A stretch of 64,000 bases of DNA. Source: Cohnella lupini. Its GTDB lineage: Bacteria > Bacillota > Bacilli > Paenibacillales > Paenibacillaceae. The DNA is taken from contig NZ_QRDY01000002.1 of the NCBI RefSeq assembly GCF_003386205.1, positions 590,595 through 654,594 on the forward strand, read 5' to 3'. The notes below the pieces were generated by a model that saw only the letters and a list, made by a program, of their open reading frames with translations, did not search any database and was not told the origin of the DNA. This document shows, in pieces, positions 1-8,203 of the stretch (positions within the stretch are counted from its first letter, which is position 1; every line of letters starts with the position of its first letter). Both the position numbers and the translations under genes were made by a program.

Positions 1-906
1 CCGATCGCGTTGTCTCCAATGGTCGTCTTATTGTCTAAGCTTCTGAGAATTAAGACATGGCTCCACGTACAGGATTTCGAGGTGGACGCCGCTTTCGATT
101 TGGGCATTCTCCCCGATCGAAGGGGATTGAAGGCGCTGGTAACCGGATTGGAAGGATGGCTAATGCGGCGATTCGATACGGTCTCCTCCATTAGCGAACC
201 CATGACGAAGAGACTTCTGAAGAAGGGAGTGCCGCAGGGGAGAATCCGGCTGTTCCCGAATTGGGTAGACATCTCGGAGATCCATCCGCTTCCGGAAAAT
301 ATCAGAAACGATATTAGGCGGGATATGGGCTTCAAGGATGGAGATTTGGTCGTGCTTTATTCGGGAAACATGGGAGAGAAGCAAGGCCTGAACACGATAT
401 TGGAGACGGCCGAGCAATTGCGTCTCATGTCGAACGTGCATTATATCTTGTGCGGGGAAGGCGTGGTCAAGAAGAAGCTGATGGAGCAAGCCTTCGCGAA
501 AAACTTGTCCCATGTGCGCTTCCTTCCCCTGCAGCCGGCAGAGAAGCTCAACGAGCTTCTGAATATGGCGGACGTCCATCTTCTTATGCAGAAGAAAAAC
601 GCGTCGGATCTCGTCATGCCTTCGAAGTTGACCGGCATGCTGGCTAGCGGCAGAGCGGTGATCGCAATGGCCGAGGAGTCCACCGCCGTCTATCATGTCA
701 TCGAGCAATCGCGAGCGGGTATTATCGTACCGCCCGAAGATGCGGGCAAGCTGGCGGAAGCGTTACTGTCCTTGGCGGGCAGCGCGGACGATCGCAATCA
801 ATGCGGGACGTTCGCCAGGGAATATGCGGTAGCGAACCTAGGCTACAATTCGGTAATGAACAAGTTTCAACAAACTATGTACGAAATAGGGGTCGGCATG
901 GAATGA
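1..906 (+). CDS. WcaI-like family 4 glycosyltransferase, 5' truncated
   Basis: This is the C-terminal three quarters of a GT-B retaining glycosyltransferase of the WcaI (colanic acid) type, expected to act on the cytoplasmic face of the membrane in exopolysaccharide repeat-unit assembly. The frame is open from base 1, so the start lies outside the window; the TTG at 10 is only the first start-like codon. About 300 residues are present against roughly 400 in the family. Visible family features are the FPNWVD stretch closing the N-domain, the GEKQGL donor-domain opening and the MPSKLTGMLASGRAV segment of the nucleotide-sugar site. The stop TGA overlaps the ATG of the next gene, so the two are translationally coupled. 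Donor and acceptor cannot be told from the sequence. Confidence 0.85.
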   Translation, partial: PIALSPMVVLLSKLLRIKTWLHVQDFEVDAAFDLGILPDRRGLKALVTGLEGWLMRRFDTVSSISEPMTKRLLKKGVPQGRIRLFPNWVDISEIHPLPENIRNDIRRDMGFKDGDLVVLYSGNMGEKQGLNTILETAEQLRLMSNVHYILCGEGVVKKKLMEQAFAKNLSHVRFLPLQPAEKLNELLNMADVHLLMQKKNASDLVMPSKLTGMLASGRAVIAMAEESTAVYHVIEQSRAGIIVPPEDAGKLAEALLSLAGSADDRNQCGTFAREYAVANLGYNSVMNKFQQTMYEIGVGME

Positions 907-1505
907 AAAATCGCGTTCGCCTGGATTTGTATGTTCAAGAGGGCTATTCGAGAGGCAGAAGCGGGCTCATCGTCTTGTTGTGGTGGCTCGTGCAATCCAC
1001 GGCGTTTCGATGGTCGTTGCAGCCGATGTACGCATGGAGAAACTGGCTGCTGAAGTTATTCGGGGCCGAGATCGGTATCGGCGTCAAGGTACGTCCCACA
1101 GCCACGATCACTTACCCTTGGAAGGTGAAAATCGGGGAACATTCATGGATCGGCGACCACGCGGAGTTGTATAGCTTGGACAGCATTACGATCGGAAACC
1201 ATTGCGTAGTTTCACAAAACGGTTATCTATGCACGGGTAGCCACGATGCTTCGGATCCGCAGTTCTCGTTAATCGTTAATCCGATTCGAATCGAGGACGG
1301 GGCTTGGTTAGCTAGCGACGTGTTCGTTTATCCGGGAGTGACCGTAGGGGTTATGGCCGTAGTAGCGGCGCGAAGCACTGTATTGCGGGACGTGCCGACC
1401 AATGAGGTCCATGCCGGTACGCCGGCCAAATACATCAAGCATAGGTTCGAAACGATGGAAGAAGAAGTACCGCAGAGAACCAAGCTTCATCTCTTGAAAC
1501 GATAA
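903..1505 (+). CDS. WcaF-like left-handed beta-helix acetyltransferase
   Basis: A 200-residue hexapeptide-repeat (LbH) O-acetyltransferase resembling WcaF/NodL-type enzymes, likely adding an acetyl group from acetyl-CoA to a sugar of the exopolysaccharide. The ATG at 903 is chosen because it overlaps the upstream stop (ATGA); an in-frame start further upstream would lie inside the preceding gene. The N-terminus has a hydrophobic stretch (about residues 20-45, including LLWWLV). Hexapeptide turns run from about residue 60 to 185 (KIGEHSWIGDHAEL, ITIGNHCVVSQ, RIEDGAWLASDVFVYPGVTV). A catalytic-type His is in CTGSHD, and the C-terminus carries the usual AGTPAKYIKHR. It pairs with the WcaI-like gene and ends a rightward operon at a terminator that begins in its stop codon. 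Confidence 0.88.
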   Translation: MKNRVRLDLYVQEGYSRGRSGLIVLLWWLVQSTAFRWSLQPMYAWRNWLLKLFGAEIGIGVKVRPTATITYPWKVKIGEHSWIGDHAELYSLDSITIGNHCVVSQNGYLCTGSHDASDPQFSLIVNPIRIEDGAWLASDVFVYPGVTVGVMAVVAARSTVLRDVPTNEVHAGTPAKYIKHRFETMEEEVPQRTKLHLLKR

Positions 1506-1527
1506 CAGCTGATAAAGCTGTTTTTTT
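1504..1527 (+). terminator. Rho-independent terminator of the wcaI/wcaF-like operon
   Basis: A 7-bp perfect stem, AACAGCT and AGCTGTT, around a GATAA loop is followed by a run of T. The first two stem bases are the last two bases of the TAA stop codon, so the transcript ends with almost no 3' untranslated region. Confidence 0.85.
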
Positions 1528-1530
1528 GTT

Positions 1531-2094
1531 AACGATTCAGAAGGTATAAAATTTCTATGCTTGTCCTGAATCGTCTACGATAAAACGATCAGACATTCAT
1601 GAAGCCTTCAAATACGATGTATTTCAATGTATTTTTGAAGTTCGTTCAAAAATTAAGCTGGATAGAGATGTTTTTTATTCCTAATGGTCTCCGTTTGACC
1701 TATTCCTTTCATAAAAATCGATCGATAGTGATGTTCTTCATCTTTCTTTGATCGGAAAAGCGCTGGATAACTCCAATAGCAATGATTACCATTCTACTTT
1801 TGTTCAAGTTTCACAGCGGAGCATGCTTTAACCTCGAAGTGATGGACGGCGAAGCCGTTTCTCTAGCATATCAGAATCTGATTAGCGTGATACTGACGTA
1901 TATTGCCGTCCCAAAGATAGCGAAGCCGTTTTACTAGATTAGATAAGAAAGATGAACGGATGCCGCGCGATAGTCGATTTTTTCCGACTATGAGCGAACC
2001 TCTAGGATGCCGGCACAATAATCGGGTTCGCTCGTTTGCCGAATTTCCCTCCGTTTACCTGTCCGGTATCCGAGGTAAGGTACTACGCATAGGA
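1531..2094. other. Intergenic stretch with no recognised gene
   Basis: About 560 bases between two opposed terminators with no convincing gene on either strand. It contains an imperfect direct repeat sharing GCGAAGCCGTTT (1849-1860 and 1920-1931), an inverted repeat ATAGTCG/CGACTAT (1970-1991) and a longer dyad GAGCGAACC/GGTTCGCTC near 1993-2034. A 51-codon open frame at 1782-1937 has no ribosome site and no recognisable relative. The region may be decayed sequence, but I see no transposase motif or terminal repeats. Confidence 0.5.
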
Positions 2095-2097
2095 GCG

Positions 2098-2136
2098 AAA
2101 AAAGATGCGCGCCCGATTTTCATTGGCGGCATCTTT
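2098..2136 (-). terminator. Terminator of the leftward aminopeptidase-like operon
   Basis: On the minus strand, AAAGATGC pairs with GCATCTTT around a loop that can itself pair partly (CGCC with GGCG). A run of T follows. It lies a few bases beyond the stop codon of the last gene of the operon. Confidence 0.75.
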
Positions 2137-2142
2137 ACGTTT

Positions 2143-3453
2143 TTAACCCCAGTGAGCGGCGAGATCCAATCGATCGACAACGTTAACGTTGCGGAGCAAG
2201 CCATGCTGCTCGAGGAGCAAAGCGGGGTCTCTCAAGTCCTTGCCCATCACGTTAAGCTTCTCCGCGATGTCGATCAAATCCGCAAAGCCGTCGCTGAACG
2301 CGATCAGGTTGGTTACCGCGGCAATACGACGTTTCTCCGCATCCGTTCGGTTCCCGCCCGTATAAGGGTACAGTCCTCTTTTGTCGAGCTTCGGCTCGCC
2401 GTGAACGTGGGTACATTCGTAAGTTTCGTTCGCTTCCAGCGTTTCAATGACATCCACGTACATCTGTACCGATTCCAATAGCGCTTCTTCGGAGATGAGC
2501 GAGCGGTTATCGAGCGAGGTATGATATTCCGGATATTCCCCGTACATCGTGCGCATGAGGCTTCCCATCGGAAGCTTAAAGCCTTCGCTGCAATATTGGC
2601 GCTCGTCGCTTCCGAAAGGGTTCCAGTCTACGACTTTGTAAGGCTTGCCGGATTGCTTCAAGACATGTATGGCGGCTTTGTCGGAAAGCGTGTCCCCGCG
2701 TTTGCTCTTCTTATAGGTAAAGGATTCTCCATGGCCGGCGCAGGTTACGACGAATCCCGCCGCAACCCGCCGCTTAAGCTCTTCCCCATGTTGACTCAGA
2801 TAGAGCAAGGAGCCAATCGTTTCCGGCAAGTAGAGGAATCTGTAGCTGTACTTCAAATCTTTCTTCTGCAATAGATAACGGTAGACCATCGTTTGGACCA
2901 GCGGACCGGATAGCTCGTTAATAGCCATGGAGGGGTGACATACATAAGTGGAAAGCAGAATTTCTTCGTCCGAGGCTCCTTGAATAAATCCCTCGCCGAT
3001 CGTCATATGACCGTCTTTCAGCTCGGAATCGATAACGACCTCGTACCGTTCGTCGGTAAACTCCGGCAAACGGTCATGTTCTATGCAGAAACCCCAGTTT
3101 TCCTTGTAGTAGGACATCATGTATGGGATGGCGTTAGGAAGGTCTGGTCGGGTGTGCAGATGCTCCAGCAGTTCCTCTCTTGAAACGCTTCCCCGGAAAG
3201 GAACGCTGTAGCCCATGAGGTGAAGGTTACTGTCCGCGAAATCGATCAGCTTGCGCCCTTGACTGTCCTTCACGTAAGCTTCCCTCGCGTTCCACTCCTT
3301 CGGAACCGTCCAATCGAAGCATTCCGTGCCCGTCGAATACTCGCGTTGCCTGATAGGCACAATCTCGCCCAGAATGCGAAGCGATTGCCTGACGCCGTCG
3401 CCTGTGATGCTGCGGTTGATAGGGAACAGCCGGTCGAATAAATCCATAAGCAT
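2143..3453 (-). CDS. DUF4910/DUF2172-type M28-like aminopeptidase family protein with C-terminal winged helix
   Basis: A 436-residue protein of the DUF4910/DUF2172 family, which has an M28 zinc-peptidase fold and a C-terminal winged-helix domain and is often encoded in surface-polysaccharide loci; its natural substrate is not established. The family hallmark CHPSMAINELSGP is present, with PETIGS, GSDERQYCSEGF and YPEYHTSLDN, carrying the expected His/Glu/Asp metal-site residues. The last 90 or so residues (after the DKRGLYPYTGG stretch) form the winged-helix part. No signal peptide is visible, so it is probably cytoplasmic. The ATG at 3453 has a GGAGG about 10 bases upstream; a second ATG two codons in is an alternative. 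It is the third gene of a leftward operon, 18 bases after the unknown gene. Confidence 0.85.
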   Translation of the reverse strand: MLMDLFDRLFPINRSITGDGVRQSLRILGEIVPIRQREYSTGTECFDWTVPKEWNAREAYVKDSQGRKLIDFADSNLHLMGYSVPFRGSVSREELLEHLHTRPDLPNAIPYMMSYYKENWGFCIEHDRLPEFTDERYEVVIDSELKDGHMTIGEGFIQGASDEEILLSTYVCHPSMAINELSGPLVQTMVYRYLLQKKDLKYSYRFLYLPETIGSLLYLSQHGEELKRRVAAGFVVTCAGHGESFTYKKSKRGDTLSDKAAIHVLKQSGKPYKVVDWNPFGSDERQYCSEGFKLPMGSLMRTMYGEYPEYHTSLDNRSLISEEALLESVQMYVDVIETLEANETYECTHVHGEPKLDKRGLYPYTGGNRTDAEKRRIAAVTNLIAFSDGFADLIDIAEKLNVMGKDLRDPALLLEQHGLLRNVNVVDRLDLAAHWG

Positions 3454-3471
3454 GATTCGTTTCCTCCGTTA

Positions 3472-5058
3472 TTAGAAATCGTGGTCTCCGCCAACGATGC
3501 CGGAGCTGCTTTCGCATAAATAGTAGGTTTTGATATGCGGGTTATCCGAAACGCATGTGTACCAGCCGATTCGATTGTCGAAAAAATCCCGAAGCTCGGG
3601 CTCTTCGCTTACCCGCAAGCAATAGCTGCCGTTAGGCGACAGGGTCAATCGGCGGCTCAGGGTTTCCGTATCTTGTTCTCTGTAGAAGGTTAATGTAACG
3701 GTTGCCAAGCGCGTATAGGGATTCATCGGCCCGCTGTTCATGATCCAGACGATGCCGTCTTCTTGGTCGGTTACGATCGGAGCCCAATGGAAGCTGCTCT
3801 TCTTTTGTTCGAGCGCCGGATTGAAGACATCCATGCTTTTGCAAATGTTGCTGGACAGCGAGCTCGCGTTTAATCCGTAATCTAAGCCGACCTTGAGTCT
3901 GGTCGGAAGTCTGCTGCTGCGAATCGGACGGGCGACGAGATTGGCGCTCATGGATTGCTCGGATGCGGCGATCTCGAGCTCCAGGCAGAGCGAGCGAATA
4001 TCGAGAGTCTGAAGTCTGTTATCCGTAGGCGAGATGGTCTGGGCATTGCTTTTCGTGCCTAGCAGATTGCCGTCCGAATCATAGAGCTCCACATCGATCT
4101 CTAGCTCGCATGGGGAATAGATCGGATAGAAATTCACGTGCGTGTAACGATCCCCTTGGAGGGATACGGGGATAAGCATGCTAGCCGAATGCCAGCCGGG
4201 CTGAGGATCCTGCCAATAATCGTCTTTACCGGACCTGGAAGAGCAATCGTAATACGTATGCGTCACGCTGATCGCTTCCTTCGAGCGCTGAAGATTTCCC
4301 GCGATAATCCGGGGAAATACCCAATCCACGTCGAAGCCGATTCTGGCCGTTCCTGGTTTTCCGTCCAGAAAGCCCTGCAGATCGGTATGCCGGGCTGGGT
4401 AAACGACTATCGTCTCGTATGGAGCGAGATAGGGAACTTCGATAGGGAAGTCCATCGTCTCTTTCTTGGCGTTAAAGAACTTCATCGAGATTCGCCCGTT
4501 CCTTACCGGCTCGAATCCGTTGATGAAAGAGAAGAAAGGTTCGCGGTCGCCATCCGCGTACACGTTAAATCCCGCTTCCGCGACTAGCGCTTCTTGGTTG
4601 CTGTTGCGGTCTTCCGAATCGTTATACACGCGTTGCGCGGTATGTACGAGGCTGCTGAATTCGGCGCCGTAATAATTAACGACGACCGCGGGATAAGAGA
4701 ATACTAGGTCGCGGGAAGAAAAAAATTCAACCTCCAAGCTTCCGGTGAATTCAGGCAGATCCTGCTTACCCGCTCCAACCAGCAAGTCGTCCAGTTCTAC
4801 CCGGTAGGCTCTGGCCTGCGTAATGCGTTCGGAGGTCCGAAAGAGAATCGTGCCTTCTTTGGATCTAAGCGTGACGACGGACTGTATCTCCGGAATGCTT
4901 CGCTTGACCATCCAATAACCGAGATAACAGATGCGCGTCTTTATTCCCGCCGTCCGAAACACGGGGAAAATAGCGGAGGAACGAAACGTCGGCTTGCGAA
5001 CGATAGAGGCAGCCGAAGACGGCGCGGCATGAAGAAGATGACTGCGGTAGCTTCTCAT
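3472..5058 (-). CDS. Protein of unknown function, beta-rich, between two aminopeptidase-like genes
   Basis: I do not recognise this 528-residue protein. It is rich in beta-prone, aromatic segments (for example VFSYPAVVVNYYG and the FYPIYSPCELEIDVEL region) and has neither a clear signal peptide nor membrane segments. It reads like several beta-sandwich domains in a row. The first 49 residues look poorly ordered and basic, and Met50 is an alternative start, but the ATG at 5058 has a GGAGG at the right distance and overlaps the upstream stop by four bases, implying translational coupling. Lying between two M28-like enzymes, it may bind or present their substrate, or be a structural or modifying component; this is inference only. 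Confidence 0.75.
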   Translation of the reverse strand: MRSYRSHLLHAAPSSAASIVRKPTFRSSAIFPVFRTAGIKTRICYLGYWMVKRSIPEIQSVVTLRSKEGTILFRTSERITQARAYRVELDDLLVGAGKQDLPEFTGSLEVEFFSSRDLVFSYPAVVVNYYGAEFSSLVHTAQRVYNDSEDRNSNQEALVAEAGFNVYADGDREPFFSFINGFEPVRNGRISMKFFNAKKETMDFPIEVPYLAPYETIVVYPARHTDLQGFLDGKPGTARIGFDVDWVFPRIIAGNLQRSKEAISVTHTYYDCSSRSGKDDYWQDPQPGWHSASMLIPVSLQGDRYTHVNFYPIYSPCELEIDVELYDSDGNLLGTKSNAQTISPTDNRLQTLDIRSLCLELEIAASEQSMSANLVARPIRSSRLPTRLKVGLDYGLNASSLSSNICKSMDVFNPALEQKKSSFHWAPIVTDQEDGIVWIMNSGPMNPYTRLATVTLTFYREQDTETLSRRLTLSPNGSYCLRVSEEPELRDFFDNRIGWYTCVSDNPHIKTYYLCESSSGIVGGDHDF

Positions 5059-6383
5059 TTGATCGCCTCCGCTACGGTTAAGGATGTTGCCGATGAAGCC
5101 GGGTGCTTGATAGTAACCAGTCTGTGCTTGCTTAATTCGTTAACGAAGCTTCGAACGAAGAGGAAGCCTACTCCGATGCTCTCCGCGATATCTAGGCAGC
5201 TACGTTCGCCGTTCATCAAGATTTGAATTTCTTGCAGTGCGGTATAGCCCCGCTGATCGAGCTTTGGATCGATATACAGATTGTAGTCGGTCAGATAAAG
5301 CGGTCCTTCGTAATTGCGCTCCGGAATGACGTCGGTCTCGAATATTTCGGCGATATCCTTCAGCATGGCTAACGATTCCTCCAATTTATCAAAATCGCAA
5401 TTGTCGAGATTATCCCAGTCCGTATGGTAGTACGTATAGGGATGACGGCTTAGGCAAACCGTAGGAATATCGAAGCCGGGTCCGTCGTAGAACATTTCGT
5501 CGTTGCCGTACAAGCTGCGATAAGGCGCATCTAACGTACCCGTGTCATACAAGCTCAGCGCGCTGCGGGTTATCCGGTCCGCATAGCTGTTCCCATGGAA
5601 GGAGCGGGAGAAGCTGATGGGCAAGGAATTGGCCATCATGTCCAGGTAGAAGCCGTATTTCAGCTGCCGGACGTCTTTGCCATGCTCCAAAATCGCGGCT
5701 GCCGCGTAATATTCCGGACCTAGAATGAGGCGGTAAGTATAATGACGGTCGGGAACGGATTCCAAATACTTGAATAACTCGACGAGAACGGCGATGCAGG
5801 CGATCCCGTCGTTCACTTGACCCGGATGACAAGTATGGGCGGAGAAGAAGACGGTCTCGGGAGACCTTCCCGGCAATATCCAATCGACGACTTCCATTTG
5901 GCCTTGTTCGAAAGAAGTATCGACGCAAACCCGGTAATAGGCATCCGATAAGCCGTTTACGGTCGTTCTCGGAACGCTGAATCCCCACTTCGTGTTATTT
6001 TTGTGATACTGCCAACGGTTGAGATAGATCAAGCGATCTTCATGGTCCGGATGAAAGGATATGTGCGTCAACAGCTCTTCCTTGGAGAGAATTCCGATAA
6101 ACGGAGCCGAGTAGGAGTTCAAATAGAGGGGATTCCAGGCAAAATCCGCGATTCTTTCCCCGTCCAAGCTTTCGATATACGCTTCCCTCACGACCCATTT
6201 ATCGGGAATCGTCCAAGTCAAGCACTTCGTTCCGGAGGGAACGGACAGCAAGTCCACCTGGAGCAGCTCCGCCAAACCCCGCGCGAATAAGGTCGTATCG
6301 TCTCCGACGGTCACTCGGTTCAGCATAAAGTAAGGCTCGATTAATTCTCTCATTCTTTGTCGGCTTAACATGGAAAGCTCCAT
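5055..6383 (-). CDS. Second DUF4910-like M28-type aminopeptidase family protein
   Basis: A 442-residue relative of the protein at 2143-3453, first gene of the leftward operon. The zinc-peptidase core is visible as AHTCHPGQVNDG, LGPEYYAA, YLDMM, GNDEMFYDGPGFDIP and YYHTDWDN. The central motif departs from the usual CHPSMANNELSGP form, having GQVNDG instead, so the two enzymes probably differ in substrate. A C-terminal winged-helix stretch follows the DQRGYTALQEIQILMNG segment. The start at 6383 has AAAGGAGGT seven bases upstream. Its promoter region holds the recurring 17-bp dyad (6421-6437). Peptide, amide or N-acyl-sugar substrates are all possible. Confidence 0.83.
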   Translation of the reverse strand: MELSMLSRQRMRELIEPYFMLNRVTVGDDTTLFARGLAELLQVDLLSVPSGTKCLTWTIPDKWVVREAYIESLDGERIADFAWNPLYLNSYSAPFIGILSKEELLTHISFHPDHEDRLIYLNRWQYHKNNTKWGFSVPRTTVNGLSDAYYRVCVDTSFEQGQMEVVDWILPGRSPETVFFSAHTCHPGQVNDGIACIAVLVELFKYLESVPDRHYTYRLILGPEYYAAAAILEHGKDVRQLKYGFYLDMMANSLPISFSRSFHGNSYADRITRSALSLYDTGTLDAPYRSLYGNDEMFYDGPGFDIPTVCLSRHPYTYYHTDWDNLDNCDFDKLEESLAMLKDIAEIFETDVIPERNYEGPLYLTDYNLYIDPKLDQRGYTALQEIQILMNGERSCLDIAESIGVGFLFVRSFVNELSKHRLVTIKHPASSATSLTVAEAIK

Positions 6384-6420
6384 GTGAAGACCTCCTTTTG
6401 TATACGTTTTGGTTTATTTA

Positions 6421-6437
6421 TGTTACATATTGTATCG
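6421..6437 (-). promoter_or_regulatory. Recurring 17-bp operator, site A
   Basis: TGTTACA-TAT-TGTATCG, a 7-3-7 dyad seen repeatedly in this window. Read leftward it is followed directly by TAAATA, as at the other promoters, so it probably controls the aminopeptidase-like operon; a possible -35 is TTGCCG (6441-6436). A half-site TGTATAC lies about 32 bases further on, close to that operon's ribosome site. It may also affect the rightward gene at 6520. Confidence 0.7.
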
Positions 6438-6519
6438 GCAATAATTTTACTTTATACTACAAATCAAGGAGAGTCAATCCCGGTTTTGTTATTCGATTAC
6501 TAGACTAGGAGTGAGAAAA

Positions 6520-7305
6520 ATGAAAGTCGTAGCGATCGTCCAAGCCCGCATGGGTTCATCCCGACTGCCCGGCAAAGTCCTGCGATTATTGAATGGAAAT
6601 ACGGTGCTGGAGCTGATACACGAGCGTCTTTCGCAATGCCGAACGTTAGATGAAATCATCATCGCCACGAGCTTGTCGAACAACGACGATGCCATAGCCG
6701 AAGCGATGGAACGATTGAAGATCCCGGTTTACCGCGGCGACGAGCATGACGTTCTCGACCGGTATTATCGCGTCGCAAGTTTGACCATGGCGGATGTCGT
6801 CGTCAGGATTACCGGCGATTGTCCCTTGATCGACCCCGAAATCGTCGATGCCGTCGTGGACGAATTCGTCGAACGGTATCCGTCGATCCGCTACGCGTCG
6901 AATATCCATCCTCCGACCTTTCCCGACGGACTGGACGTTGAAGTATTTTCCTACGATGCATTGGAGCGAGCTTGGAAAGAATCGGATTCCCGTTTCGAGC
7001 GCGAACACGTCACTCCGTTCATTCGCGGACGACCCCATTCGTTTCCGCAAGCGAATATCGAATCGACCAGGGATTATTCCGGGCTTCGGTGGACGTTGGA
7101 CGAGGAGAGGGATTACGCTTTCCTGTCCGCGCTCGTCGCTAAAGCCGTCGAACATGGCATCGACCCGATGATGGCCTCATTCGAGCATTGGCTGGATATT
7201 TTGGAACGGAATCCCGACCTTCCGGAAATTATTCGCGACATCGAGCGAAACGAAGGATCGAAAATCGTTGCCGGAGTCGAAGTCGAAGGGGGGAGAGAAC
7301 CGTGA
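6520..7305 (+). CDS. spsF: SpsF/PseF-like cytidylyltransferase
   Basis: A 261-residue CMP-sugar synthase family protein (CTP_transf_3, SpsF type). It is predicted to activate a nonulosonic acid, here the pseudaminic-type product of the PseI-like synthase at 13490, as its CMP derivative. The nucleotide-binding signature QARMGSSRLPGKVL is near the N-terminus, with RITGDCPLIDPEIVD and a FPDGLDVEVF acidic metal-site region. The ATG at 6520 is preferred over the GTG at 6511 because AGGAG (6507-6511) sits eight bases before it. Its stop overlaps the GTG of the next gene. It is set apart from the other pse-like genes by two further genes and an operator-controlled promoter. Confidence 0.85.
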   Translation: MKVVAIVQARMGSSRLPGKVLRLLNGNTVLELIHERLSQCRTLDEIIIATSLSNNDDAIAEAMERLKIPVYRGDEHDVLDRYYRVASLTMADVVVRITGDCPLIDPEIVDAVVDEFVERYPSIRYASNIHPPTFPDGLDVEVFSYDALERAWKESDSRFEREHVTPFIRGRPHSFPQANIESTRDYSGLRWTLDEERDYAFLSALVAKAVEHGIDPMMASFEHWLDILERNPDLPEIIRDIERNEGSKIVAGVEVEGGREP

Positions 7306-8189
7306 AGCTTGGATTGGGGACGGCACAGCTCGGAATGGATTACGGAGTCGCGAACAGGAACGGACAAACCTCGATGGCGGAAGCGAGGGAAATATTGTGG
7401 GCGGCGGAGCTGAACGGAATATCGGTCATCGATACGGCGGCCGTATACGGAGACAGCGAGAGGGTACTCGGGATGTTATTGCCTAAGCAGCATCAGCATA
7501 CCTTCCGAATTATTACGAAGTTACCCGGACTCCTTCCGCAAGACGGTTCGGGTATTTCATCGAACGAAGTCGTTAATCGGCTCATGGAATCGCTGCTCAG
7601 ACTGAGGCAAGAGGGCGTGTACGGTGTCATTCTGCACCGTGCGGAGGATTTGCTTTCCGTATACGGAGACGAAGTCATGAAGGGACTGCAGAAGTGCAAA
7701 CGGTTAGGACTCGCGAGCAAGATAGGTATCTCCGTCTATGCCGAGGACCGCGTTGAAGAATTGATCAGCCGATATCCGATAGACCTCATTCAAGTGCCGG
7801 TTAATCTTTTCGATCAGCGACTCGTCCAGAACGGATTGTTATCGCGTTGCAAGTCGCTAGGAATAGAAGTGCACGCTCGATCCGTATTTCTGCAAGGTTT
7901 ACTGTGCATGGATCCGCTGGAATTGCCCGCCTATTTCCGGCCGCATACCGAACAAATACTAAGATTCCATTCTTTCGTGAAGGAGAAAGGGATGAGCCCC
8001 GTCGAGGCCGCTATGTCTTACGTGAACGATCTGCCCGTCATCGACACGTTCGTCTGCGGCGTTAACCGTCAAGAACAATTGCTTCAGTTGATTGCTTTAG
8101 CGAGCAAATCTTCCCACGGGTTCGATTACTCGGATTTTGCGTCGTCGGAACCATCGCTTCTCAATCCATCCTTATGGAAAATCAGTTGA
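7302..8189 (+). CDS. Aldo/keto reductase family protein
   Basis: A 295-residue NAD(P)H-dependent oxidoreductase with the (beta/alpha)8 aldo/keto reductase pattern: LGLGTAQLGMDYG at the N-terminus, DTAAVYGDSE with the catalytic Asp and Tyr, the Lys in TKLPG and the His in VILHRAED. The GTG at 7302 overlaps the upstream TGA, and GGGGGGAGAG provides a ribosome site. Lying between a cytidylyltransferase and a class III aminotransferase, it most likely reduces a keto-sugar intermediate or tailors the nonulosonic acid, but the substrate cannot be read from the sequence. Confidence 0.85.
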   Translation: MKLGLGTAQLGMDYGVANRNGQTSMAEAREILWAAELNGISVIDTAAVYGDSERVLGMLLPKQHQHTFRIITKLPGLLPQDGSGISSNEVVNRLMESLLRLRQEGVYGVILHRAEDLLSVYGDEVMKGLQKCKRLGLASKIGISVYAEDRVEELISRYPIDLIQVPVNLFDQRLVQNGLLSRCKSLGIEVHARSVFLQGLLCMDPLELPAYFRPHTEQILRFHSFVKEKGMSPVEAAMSYVNDLPVIDTFVCGVNRQEQLLQLIALASKSSHGFDYSDFASSEPSLLNPSLWKIS

Positions 8190-8203
8190 AAAAGGTGATC
8201 GAT

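Noticed and set aside
160..708. 182-codon frame on the minus strand
   Set aside because: Antisense shadow of the WcaI-like glycosyltransferase with no ribosome site.
1782..1937. 51-codon open frame in the gap, somewhat hydrophobic
   Set aside because: No ribosome site, no similarity that I recognise; too short to support alone.
1960..2481. 173-codon open frame on the plus strand
   Set aside because: It runs antisense through the end of the aminopeptidase-like gene and its terminator, has no ribosome site and no recognisable motif.
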